From NCBI GenBank assembly GCA_016987375.1, contig PJRA01000030.1:367214-413657 (forward strand): 46,444 bases of DNA, in the 5' to 3' direction. Shown here in pieces: positions 23,366 through 31,924 of this stretch; the stretch's first letter is position 1, and each line of letters begins with the position of its first letter. The stretch is from Brachionus koreanus. Lineage: Eukaryota; Rotifera; Eurotatoria; Ploima; Brachionidae. The translations under genes were made by a program, and so were the position numbers. A model generated the notes under the pieces. It ran no database searches, had not been told where the DNA came from, and worked only from the letters and a program-made list of their open reading frames with translations.

Positions 23366-25660
23366 ATGAAAGCATTTATTTTTGTTTTAATTTTAAATTT
23401 TAACTGTCAGAGAATTTTTAGTCTTAAGAAAGATTGCAATTTTTTTGAACTTAACGATCAAAAAAATGCTCCCTTTGGTCACATCTATTTGACCGGTTTC
23501 AAAAATTTTTCACAACTAGATTTCAATTGTGTTCAAACTTTTCCTCGAAAAATATTTTTTCAGCCATTACATTTTTGCACATTGGATAGCAGCCTGAGAA
23601 TCAATGCTTCGAAAGAAATCAAAAAATTCTATTTAAATCTGAATTTTTTTCATTTATCATCTATTGATTTAAATCAAAAATTATATCAAGATTTATACAA
23701 ATATAATAAAGTTTTTTTGAAATTTTTTCATTCTAAATTGAAAATTTATTCAAGTCATACTTCTGAATGCAGTCCAAAGTCTATTCTTTACAACGAAATA
23801 AAAACTTCATTCATAATTCAATTTTCCTTTTCAGTTATTTACAGCTTAAATACGTGTCCACTTCTTTTTTCGGGTATTAAAATATCTAACCTTGAATTCC
23901 ATGGTTTATCTGAGACATTTATTAAGAAAAATATTTTAGGATTTAAATCGATTTCTAATAACAGCTTAAAATTTAATATTGAAATAGTAAGCTTTTATGT
24001 CTACAAAACTAAGATTGATAAAAAAATATTTCAATCTAATTTATTTTATCAAATTGAAAATATTCTATTTTCCGGCATGATTGACTCGATAAGCGTCAAT
24101 GCATTTGATTCAACAAACGTGAAAGTAATTTATTTTTATCTACAAGAATTGCTTATTTTTTTCAAAATTTCCCCCCAATGGTTGTCAAGTCACAGACAAA
24201 ATATGGTCGAAATAGTTATAAATTCCGAGGAGCAATTAAATTTTACCCAAGCCGACATGTGTTATTTTGACCAATTACCCAAAAATACAATTTATCTTTT
24301 AAGCATAAATCAGATTTATGCTTATAAAAAATGTGAATGTACAATGCTGGTTTTATTTAAAAACTATTTTTATTTGTATAATAAATCTTTTGATTTTAAT
24401 ATTTCACATTATGGCTTTGGAACATTTAAAAATTTAAAAGATATTGGTTGTTTCAATCAAACTTTTATTGATTCATGTTATTTGAACGATAAATTGAAAT
24501 TGTGTAACATAAAAGAGCTAAATTTTAATCCAACATGGCAAGATGCTATTGAGCAATCCAAATATATTGATTTAATATCTATTATTTTGAGCACAACAAT
24601 TTCAGTCCTTGGACTAATTTTTAATACAATTAATTTAGTTGTTTTAAAATCAATTATTTTTGATAAAAATTCCAAAAAAATATTTTTTCTCGGCATCTAT
24701 AGATTAATGTTAATAAATTCATTGATTAATTTTTTTTATCTTTTGATAAATTTATTACATTTAGTAAATAGATGTGTTATTTTAAATGGAATATTTTGCT
24801 CAAAAATTCATAGAACAAAAGCGGCTCAATACTTTGAAATTTATATTGTGGAATATTTAGGAAATGTTCTCAAACTTTGGTCATCAATTAGCTTTATGGG
24901 AGTGTCTTTGACAAAATTGAATCTTTTAAAAAATAAAGCAAATAAAAAAAGGCTAAAGGTTAAATTTGCTGCCGTATTTTTGCTTGTATTAAGTTTTATT
25001 ATCAATTTGGATAAGATTTTTATTTTAAAAATAAATAACTCTTTGGATTCAATGGAATGGAATGAAGAACAAGAATTTCCTGATCGAAACACATTTTTAT
25101 TCAAGTTTATTCAAGATCGAGCATTATCAAGAGAAATTTATTATGAAAATTCCATAAGTCTTGTATTTTACGGGTTGTTTGTCTTAAATTTTGTCATGAA
25201 TGATGTTCTTTTTTTTATTCTATTATGTTTGTTTGATCTATTTCTTTGGAAAGCATTTATTTACAAAATGAACAGGAAGAAAAATATTGCTTTAAATTTA
25301 CAATTTTCTAAAACCAAGATAGCAAGAATTGAACTAAAACAAATGAGAATAACCAGTATTATTCTTGGAAATACAATTTTTCTTTTTATTCTACGCGCTT
25401 TACATTTGTACATAAACGCTTCTATATTTTTCATTAAAATACAATCTAATCACCTTAATAAAAATATTTGCTTCAAATACACCAAGATATGTACCAATTA
25501 CCTAGAGGCTGGTGAAATTTTCAATATATTTTCTAATTCATTTAACTTTTTTATTTTTTACTTCATGAACAGAAATTTCAGAATTATGTTCTCGATTTGT
25601 ATTAAAAATTTTTTTTGCATTAAAAGTTACGCAATATCAAGTTTTGAAAAAGAAAACTGA
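23366..25660 (+). CDS. Orphan 7TM receptor with long N-terminal ectodomain
   Basis: Intronless frame of 764 residues. Residues 1-19 form a signal peptide (MKAFIFVLILNFNCQRIFS). Residues 20-395 form a Cys-containing ectodomain with leucine/phenylalanine-rich periodicity (for example FSGMIDSISVNAFDSTNVKV near 232), loosely like degenerate leucine-rich repeats, and many N-glycosylation sequons. Seven hydrophobic segments follow, at about 402-425, 436-465, 489-515, 531-550, 597-628, 662-682 and 716-736. TM1 has GLIFNTINLVVL and TM7 ends SFNFFIFYFMNRNFR, resembling the N-x-x-x-Y/F...N-x-x-F-R ending of rhodopsin-like receptors; a Cys precedes TM3 (FCSK). The canonical DRY and NPxxY motifs are not evident. 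It looks like a lineage-expanded chemosensory or orphan class. The ligand is unknown; alternative: another 7-pass membrane protein. Confidence 0.72.
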   Translation: MKAFIFVLILNFNCQRIFSLKKDCNFFELNDQKNAPFGHIYLTGFKNFSQLDFNCVQTFPRKIFFQPLHFCTLDSSLRINASKEIKKFYLNLNFFHLSSIDLNQKLYQDLYKYNKVFLKFFHSKLKIYSSHTSECSPKSILYNEIKTSFIIQFSFSVIYSLNTCPLLFSGIKISNLEFHGLSETFIKKNILGFKSISNNSLKFNIEIVSFYVYKTKIDKKIFQSNLFYQIENILFSGMIDSISVNAFDSTNVKVIYFYLQELLIFFKISPQWLSSHRQNMVEIVINSEEQLNFTQADMCYFDQLPKNTIYLLSINQIYAYKKCECTMLVLFKNYFYLYNKSFDFNISHYGFGTFKNLKDIGCFNQTFIDSCYLNDKLKLCNIKELNFNPTWQDAIEQSKYIDLISIILSTTISVLGLIFNTINLVVLKSIIFDKNSKKIFFLGIYRLMLINSLINFFYLLINLLHLVNRCVILNGIFCSKIHRTKAAQYFEIYIVEYLGNVLKLWSSISFMGVSLTKLNLLKNKANKKRLKVKFAAVFLLVLSFIINLDKIFILKINNSLDSMEWNEEQEFPDRNTFLFKFIQDRALSREIYYENSISLVFYGLFVLNFVMNDVLFFILLCLFDLFLWKAFIYKMNRKKNIALNLQFSKTKIARIELKQMRITSIILGNTIFLFILRALHLYINASIFFIKIQSNHLNKNICFKYTKICTNYLEAGEIFNIFSNSFNFFIFYFMNRNFRIMFSICIKNFFCIKSYAISSFEKEN

Positions 25661-25963
25661 TAAATCAATGGGCAAATTTTACCTGATTTTATGCGTACAA
25701 CTTTTAATGCTAATCTTTTTAAATTTAAACTTTGCATTTCAGAGTAAATTAAATAAAACATTTAAAAAATTTTTTTTATTAGCAAGACTAGAAGTCACAT
25801 ATAAGAATTCAAAAAATTATGTCTGTAATATCTTGATGTGAAAAATAATAATAATACTTAAGACTCTTAAATGAGTCATTTTTAAGGCGCTGTGAATTTT
25901 GGAACAAAAAAAAAACTAAGTTTAAAATTAAAATATTTTTTCTAAGGGTTAAAAAATGGTTTC
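25661..25963. other. 3' flank of the receptor gene
   Basis: AT-rich. A short frame at 25644-25841 overlaps the receptor end and starts with a hydrophobic stretch (MGKFYLILCVQLLMLIFLNL from 25668) but has no recognisable domain; it is more likely 3' UTR than a gene. Confidence 0.4.
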
Positions 25964-26135
25964 GAAAAATGTATCTGCTGATACAAGGTTTGTATCATTT
26001 AAATTTAGTCTATTTAAAAACTGTTCAATTATGCAAAACTTTATATGCATTAGAAAATTATTAAATCTAAATTTCATATTTTTTGCACATACTAAATCTA
26101 GGTGAAACCGTTGTATCAGTTGATGCATTTTTTTT
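25964..26135. repeat. Diverged foldback hairpin element, copy 1
   Basis: The left arm, from about 25964, contains AATGTATCTGCTGATACAAG followed by GTTTG; the right arm (about 26091-26135) is its imperfect reverse complement (GAAACCGTTGTATCAGTTGA then TGCATT). The arms are related to the perfect hairpin at 28355-28446, so both are copies of one family; here the loop is larger and the arms have drifted. It lies about 100 bases beyond the stop codon of the TIR-lectin gene and could be within its 3' UTR. Confidence 0.7.
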
Positions 26136-26232
26136 GAAAATTTTTTTAAAAAAATTTAATTTAATAAAAAATAAACATCTTCTAAATAAAAAATCATTCT
26201 AAAATTAATCAACTAATCTAGTATTTAGCAAT

Positions 26233-27048
26233 TTAGCAATTATTTGTACAGCTTGCCCATGTTGGCTGATTATTTGCATCATAAATAACCATATTTCCGT
26301 CATCTTGAATAATTAACTTATAATCTCCTTCTAAACCCTTATAAGCTGTATTAGAATTCCAAACTGAATTACCCTCTTTATCAGACAATATCAATTCACC
26401 ATAGTCGGTTAATTTTAATCTGAATGGTTTTGGATTTTCTATCATCCATGTATTAGTTGCCCACAAAGGCTCTTTACGAGCTAGTGATTTATAAAGGACG
26501 AAATTTCCGTCTGATTGAAGAACAGCATAAAATTGTTTGGAAGCTGAAATAATCGATTCATCTTGCTCCAAGACTTCATCCATCATCAATGTGTCCTTTT
26601 CGTTCCCTGTGTTTTTAGATGATCCCAAACAATCATTTACTGCATCCATAATCGAATTAAACAAATCACCAGACCAATTATCAAATATTTCTGGGTCTTT
26701 GTAACAATTGAATCTCACTTTTGGACCAATAATGAATCCTACACCACCAAGTTCAGCTATTGGTATTCTCTCAAACATTAGAACAATAATGTTCTTTTTT
26801 AAATTTTTTGCATAATCAATTTCGTCCTTACAATTCTCAGATTCAGAATATTTTTTTGTTATACAGCATAAAAATATTGTTGAATTGGATATAGCATTGG
26901 ACAGTTCTTCAACAAGCCGATTAGGTCCGATTTCATAATCATCCATCCAAACTTTGAGATTTTGATTTTGGGTTAGTTCCCTGTACAACTTGTTGACTTT
27001 TTCTTTAACATCCCAATTATATGAGATAAAAATATCGTAAGAATTCAT
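26233..27048 (-). CDS. TIR domain-B-lectin domain fusion protein
   Basis: Single exon, 271 residues, ATG at 27048; no signal peptide or membrane segment, so probably cytosolic. Residues 1-140 form an orphan-type TIR domain: YDIFISYNWD (strand A), VWMDDYEIGPNRLVEEL (BB-loop region with two adjacent glutamates, 47-48, one of which may be the NADase-type glutamate), STIFLCCITKKYSESENCKD, NIIVLMF. This pattern (ISYxWD, VWMD, SxNC, E) is that of invertebrate TIR-only proteins rather than Toll or MyD88. Residues 165-271 form a bulb-type mannose-binding lectin (B_lectin) domain with QSDGNFVLY (178-186) and QDDGNMVIY (248-256) matching QxDxNxVxY exactly, a degenerate middle copy (213-221), and PLWATNT, a typical repeat ending. 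The domain pairing suggests a sensor or effector that binds glycans and signals or cleaves NAD+; that role is inference. Flanked by foldback repeats on both sides. Confidence 0.85.
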   Translation of the reverse strand: MNSYDIFISYNWDVKEKVNKLYRELTQNQNLKVWMDDYEIGPNRLVEELSNAISNSTIFLCCITKKYSESENCKDEIDYAKNLKKNIIVLMFERIPIAELGGVGFIIGPKVRFNCYKDPEIFDNWSGDLFNSIMDAVNDCLGSSKNTGNEKDTLMMDEVLEQDESIISASKQFYAVLQSDGNFVLYKSLARKEPLWATNTWMIENPKPFRLKLTDYGELILSDKEGNSVWNSNTAYKGLEGDYKLIIQDDGNMVIYDANNQPTWASCTNNC

Positions 27049-27985
27049 TTTAATTTTAAATCTTTATTGTAGGAAAGTAAAAATACAGACTCTTTTTATT
27101 TATTTATTTATTTAAGAAGCAGGTAAACAATCACAAAGTAAAAATATCGATATTTTTTTACCATAGAAACCATTTCTCCTGATTATTGAGTTGAAAAATC
27201 TACTCTCAAAAATATACCCATAAACCTTTAATTTAAATTTGGCTTATTTTTTTTTCAAGGCTGAAATCACTAAAAATAAAGAAATCAAATTTTATAAATT
27301 TTTTTCTAAAACATATTACTTAACTAATTTTTTTTATTTTCGTTCCCTAGTAGCGCAATTTAACTTATATTTTATTTTTTCTGTATTCCCTCGTTAAAAA
27401 TTACATGCGTAAAAGTTGAAATAGAGTGCATGGAGGATTTCCACATACTTTTATTTAGAGAAATTCCCTTGTACAATAGAATTGTTCATCCACTTTATGA
27501 ATATTTTCAACTAAGTTCAGCATCTAAACAAAAATTATAAGAGCTGCATTTTTTCTTAAAACATAACTCCAATTATAAAATTTTAAATAAAGTTTCTCAA
27601 AGAAAAAATGAACTTTTCAAGTTTATCAAAAAATCTTTGTGATTGTAAATTGAGTTAACGAAAAAATAAATCCATTGATAGATTTGAATGCCATTTGTCA
27701 ATCAGTAAAGGTATGGTGTATGGGTAAAACATACAAAATTTAAGGTGACGCTACTTGCAAAGAGGACTAAACTATTCAACTAATAGCAACAAATAGAGTG
27801 ATAATGTATCACTAGAAGTGAATAACTGTGAAAGGAAATTTAAGCTTGATGATATCAAATAAAAACTGATTGTGAAAATGAATTGAAAATATTTTCAAAA
27901 ATAATGATCTATAATTTAATAAAAAAAAGAATAAGTTTTTATGAAATAAAAATTTAAATAATAATTTTATCTTTCGTGTAATATA
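27049..27985. other. Spacer between TIR-lectin gene and tRNA-Gly
   Basis: AT-rich with no coding region recognised. Contains the presumed TIR-lectin promoter just right of 27048. A (TTTA)n-like tract lies near 27096-27113. Confidence 0.45.
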
Positions 27986-28057
27986 GCGTCAGTGGTGTAG
28001 CGGTTATCATTGTTGCCTTCCAAGCAGCAGATCCGGGTTCGACTCCCGGCTGACGCA
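27986..28057 (+). tRNA. tRNA-Gly (anticodon TCC)
   Basis: A 72-base cloverleaf: acceptor stem GCGTCAG with CTGACGC, A box (TGGTGTAGCGG), anticodon stem GTTGC/GCAGC around loop CTTCCAA with anticodon TCC at 28019-28021, T arm CCGGGTTCGACTCCCGG, discriminator A, no intron and no encoded CCA. A run of seven T (28059-28065) directly downstream is the Pol III terminator. It decodes GGA glycine codons. The sequence closely resembles animal tRNA-Gly(TCC). Confidence 0.97.
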
Positions 28058-28058
28058 A

Positions 28059-28065
28059 TTTTTTT
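28059..28065 (+). terminator. RNA polymerase III terminator of tRNA-Gly
   Basis: Seven consecutive T two bases past the tRNA 3' end, a standard Pol III stop. Confidence 0.85.
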
Positions 28066-28354
28066 AGTTAAAATGAAATACAATATCTACAAAATGAAAA
28101 AATTTAATTTAGATGAGTTAAAAAATTTTATAAAATTAAACTTTTTGAGATTTATCAAGACACTGTAAGAATGATATTAAATCTTGTTATAACGAAAAAG
28201 TAGAAAAGAAGCATTCAAACAGTTTTTTTTTATTAAATGCAATAAAAATCAATTTTTATTCAACAAAGTTTATTTTCAAGTTTATTTTTCATTGTAAATT
28301 TTTGAACAAAAATCTAAAATTAAAATAAATTTTCTTTCTAATGATCTAAAAATA

Positions 28355-28446
28355 GTTCTGCAAAATGTATCTGTTGATACAAGGTTTGTTTCACCCATAA
28401 ATTTAGATGATAGAAACCTTGTATCAACAGATACATTTTGCAGAAC
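28355..28446. repeat. Perfect 33-bp foldback hairpin element, copy 2
   Basis: Arms 28355-28387 and 28414-28446 are exact reverse complements over 33 bases (each contains GTTCTGCAAAATGTATCTGT at its outer end) around a 26-base loop. Each arm also holds TGTATC-TGTT-GATACA, a smaller self-complementary unit. A diverged relative lies at 25964-26135. The perfect arms imply recent insertion or gene conversion. No clear target-site duplication; no coding capacity. It would form a stable RNA hairpin if transcribed. Confidence 0.85.
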
Positions 28447-28566
28447 GATTTTATCTTTATTGACTCTTTTTAAAAAAAAAGAAAAAAAATCCTCACATAT
28501 TTTGAGCTAAAATAAATCTAAAATAAGTTTTTTTTTTTTAAAAATTATTTTAAAAAAACTAAATAA

Positions 28567-28656
28567 TTAATCAAGCTTTTTTTCAATTAAATCTTGGAAC
28601 TCTCTTTGCGAAAATGAATCATAAGAATCCAATTCAATGATAAATGTTGAGTTTCT
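28567..28656 (-). pseudogene. Duplicate of the last codons of the GFM2 gene
   Basis: Minus-strand frame reading NSTFIIELDSYDSFSQREFQ then DLIEKKLD and a stop. It matches the end of the GFM2 gene at 29018 upward ([20 protein letters not shown] then DLLEKKA and a stop) residue for residue with a few changes. The match starts after a poly-T tract (poly-A on the coding strand), so upstream codons are absent. Differences are mostly synonymous or conservative. It is either a partial tandem duplication left as a pseudogene fragment or an alternative terminal exon (an AAG precedes it and could be an acceptor). Confidence 0.8.
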
Positions 28657-29017
28657 TGTTTTTTTTTTTTTTTAAATATTTTGAATTAAAAAAATACAGA
28701 AATTAAAAAATAAGCTTATACTCTGATTTAAGACTTTTTTCTTTTAAAAGTTTTTTAGTTCAAGTTTTATTACTGGATGTTAGTTGTCAGCTTTTAATTA
28801 TTTTTTAATTAATGATTAAAAAAAGTTTTATTTTTTAAATATGACGCTTTTAATTAAATTTGTTTACATGTCTTTTTTTGAAGCAATTTTTTTGTTTATA
28901 TTTTTTTTTCAATTAATATAATGACCCTTGAGAAAATATCTAATGACATGTGATCATTCATAATTATGAAGTATATGCTATTGAAAAATTATTTAAATTA
29001 TTTTTTAATTTTATTTA
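28657..29017. other. Spacer between the GFM2 tail duplicate and GFM2
   Basis: AT-rich, with no similarity to GFM2 visible here, so only the tail of the gene was duplicated. An AATAAA on the minus strand (29010-29015) directly after the GFM2 stop could serve polyadenylation. Confidence 0.45.
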
Positions 29018-31405
29018 TTAAGCTTTTTTTTCTAGTAAATCTTGGAACTCTCTTTGCGAAATTTTATCATACGAATCAAATTCAATGTTGAATGTTGAGT
29101 TTCCGCTAGTCAATTTTCTAATATCTGTTGAATACGCTCTCAACTTAGCTAAAGGAACCTTAGCATTTATGTTAACAATTTTGTTTGTTTGATTTATTTG
29201 TAAATTCATTGCATTTCTTCTAGTCAAATCACTATAGACTTTTGACGAGTATTCTGGCGAAGTTGTAACATCGATATTCATTATTGGTTGTATTACAACA
29301 CATTCAGCATTTTCCAGAGCTTTAATAGTGCATTGATAAGCGGCACTTGAAATATAAGGCATAGGGATACCTTGACTTGTCTCAAATTTTATTACTTTAA
29401 CATCTGTATTTATAAAAGGATATCGTAAAATCACACCTTTATTTAGAGCCGAATTTATTCCATGGTTTAATGAATTTATTTTTTCAAGTGGTATTTCGCT
29501 TTTGTTTTCATTTTGTAGCAATAAATTTGCAAATTTAAATTTAAAATCATTTCTGGGAAACAAATTAAGCTCAATTTTAACATAATGTTTTCTTTCGCCA
29601 AGAATTTTCTCATAATTTATCTCTTGATTAACACTTTTTGTAGGTGTTTCCTTGTAGGCAATATTTAATGGTCCAAAAAACGCTTTCAATTTGTATTCTC
29701 TTAAAATTCGATCTTTTACAACATCTAAATGAAGTTCGCCTTGACCTTGAATGACAGTTTGGCCCATATTTTCCTCTTCATTTATCAAAACTCTTAAACT
29801 CGGGTCCTCTCTTTGCAAGCATTCAAGAGCATAGTTTATTCTCTTCTCATCTGATTCAAATTCTGGCTCAACAGTACAAAAATAAACTGGATTTGCTAAT
29901 TCCAGACTCATTTGCATTTCTTGCTTATTCTCAAGTTGCATGCGATGACAAGCTTTGTCATAAAGTTGCTTGTTATGAACCAAAATGTCACCAGTTGTTG
30001 TGTTTGTAAGCCCATGAACTATGGCAATGTTTCCAGCACCTATTTTTTGAACCTCTTCTAATTCATTCGAGTAAGGAATGTAAATTTTATCACATATCTC
30101 TTTGGCACCTTTAGCTGGATTGTAGACTTTAGACTTGGCGTGTAATTCTCCATTATAGACACGGACAAATGTTAATATATCATCTTGAGCTTCATCAGGC
30201 TTAAATTTGTTCAGAGTGTTGGTTGCGTTTGTTTGCAATTGAATTTTAGAATTTGATCGGTTGATTCTTTTACGTGATTTTTGATGATCGTGTATTATCT
30301 TAAAACAAACCATCAATAAACTTTCATCATAGAATGGTTGATAGTTGTTTTTTTCCAAATCATAAGGACTTGGTAGATATTTAATTATGGCGTCCATAAC
30401 GGGCTGAATGCCTATATTCCTAAAAGAACTTCCACATAAAACCGGTGTTGCTAACGAACTAAGACAAGATTTTCTTATGTAACTTTCTAACAGAATATTA
30501 TCATTCATTTTGTCAAATTCCATGTTAAACTTTTCCAGTAAAATTTCCGCAAAATCTTCATTAATTCTGGCAATTTTTTCAATTAATTCAATGCGTTTCT
30601 TAAATGCTGCTTGAAAATCTGCATCATTTGAGTTAAAATCAATGCTTTGAAATATTTTTCCATCTGACATTTGGTGCCAAACTAATTTTTTCATGTTAAC
30701 TAAATCAATCACACCATTGAAAGATTTTTCTCTACCAACAGGATACTGAAGTTGCAATGGCACCGTATTTAATTTTTTTTCAATCGAGTCAAGACACATG
30801 TCTAAGTCCGAGCCAATTTTATCCATTTTGTTTATGTAGGCGATTCGAGGAAGCTTGTATTTGTTCGATTGTCGCCATACTGTCAAAGTTTGAGCTTCTA
30901 CTCCAGCAGATCCGTCTATAATGGCAACGGCTCCATCTAACACTCTCAAAGATCGTTCTACTTCAAATGTAAAATCTACATGACCTTAAATTTTTCAAAA
31001 CTAACCTTTAATATTAATTGTATTTTTTAGATCAAAGATACCAGGTGTGTCTATTAAATTAAAATAGTGATCTTTCCACGGAAACGTAATCGCGGCAGAT
31101 GTTATTGTTATGCCGCGTTCTCGCTCTTGGTCCATAAAGTCCATAACAGTATTTCCATCGTCAACATTGCCAATATTTTTGGTATATCCTGAATAGAAAA
31201 GCATTCGTTCAGTTGTAGTAGTTTTACCAGCATCAACATGAGCAATCACTCCAATATTGCGGATTTGATTTCCAATTTTTTTATATTCAGATGAAATTAA
31301 ACGAGCAGATACATAATTAGGATTTTTCAAATTAAAATTAGGGATATTTTTATAATTTGAATTTAACCAAAGTAAAATTTTTTTGAATTTTGCTTTATTC
31401 AGCAT
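29018..31405 (-). CDS. GFM2: Mitochondrial elongation factor G2 / ribosome recycling GTPase
   Basis: Two exons on the minus strand, 31405-31042 and 30984-29018, with a 57-base intron (GTATCT...TTAAG) that splits the switch II glycine: DTPG joins to [17 protein letters not shown]. The spliced product has 776 residues (human GFM2 is 779). GTPase motifs: G1 AHVDAGKT (55-62), RGIT (switch I), DTPGH (119-123), NKMD (173-176). Features that favour GFM2 over GFM1 are [47 protein letters not shown] and the ending [22 protein letters not shown]2 works with mitochondrial RRF to split ribosomes after termination and does not drive translocation. Residues 1-45 are rich in K, N and aliphatic residues, consistent with a mitochondrial targeting peptide. 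Domain IV is shorter and more diverged than in GFM1, as usual for GFM2. Confidence 0.95.
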
Positions 31406-31924
31406 TTCGAGTAAACAAAGATTTAAGTTTTATTCGAATAATTCAATTCATATTTATAAATTAGTTAAGTTAATTATGCTATATAATTTTTTAAACTTTT
31501 AAATCATTAATTTTTCCAAATTTACAGGAAAAATAAAGAAGCATTAAGTTTTATACTAATTTTTTCAACTTAGTAGTGGTAGAAGTAATTTAAGTTATTA
31601 ATCATTGAGTTAATCTATTAAATTAAAAAAATTTCAATATTTTTTTAAAAGAAAAACATTTAGCTTAAGAAGCGAAAAACTAGGTGTTTTTTTAAAAATT
31701 ATCGTAGTCTCTGGTTTTCTAACAGATTAAACCTTAATTAATTTTTTTAAAAAATCAGGTAAGCTTTTTTTTTGTCATTGTTCTACCCCACTTGGCTCTT
31801 CAGTGGGTTAAGATGCAAAGGAAATTTGAAATTTTTGAACAAAAATGACGAATTAAGAATTCATTTGTACAAATTTGTACACTCCTGTACTGTTACTAAA
31901 ACATTCGAATAAAAATTGTTAATT
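31406..31924. other. Upstream region of GFM2, before the Helitron relic
   Basis: AT-rich; presumed GFM2 promoter near 31406-31500. No other gene seen. Confidence 0.45.

Noticed and set aside
25644..25841. Small frame overlapping the receptor's end, with a signal-peptide-like start
   Set aside because: Overlaps the receptor CDS and lies where its 3' UTR should be; the hydrophobic start is easily produced by AT-rich DNA.
29018..31405. Identification as GFM1 (mitochondrial EF-G1)
   Set aside because: The switch I/II neighbourhood ([25 protein letters not shown]) and the C-terminal LTSGNSTF block fit GFM2 better.
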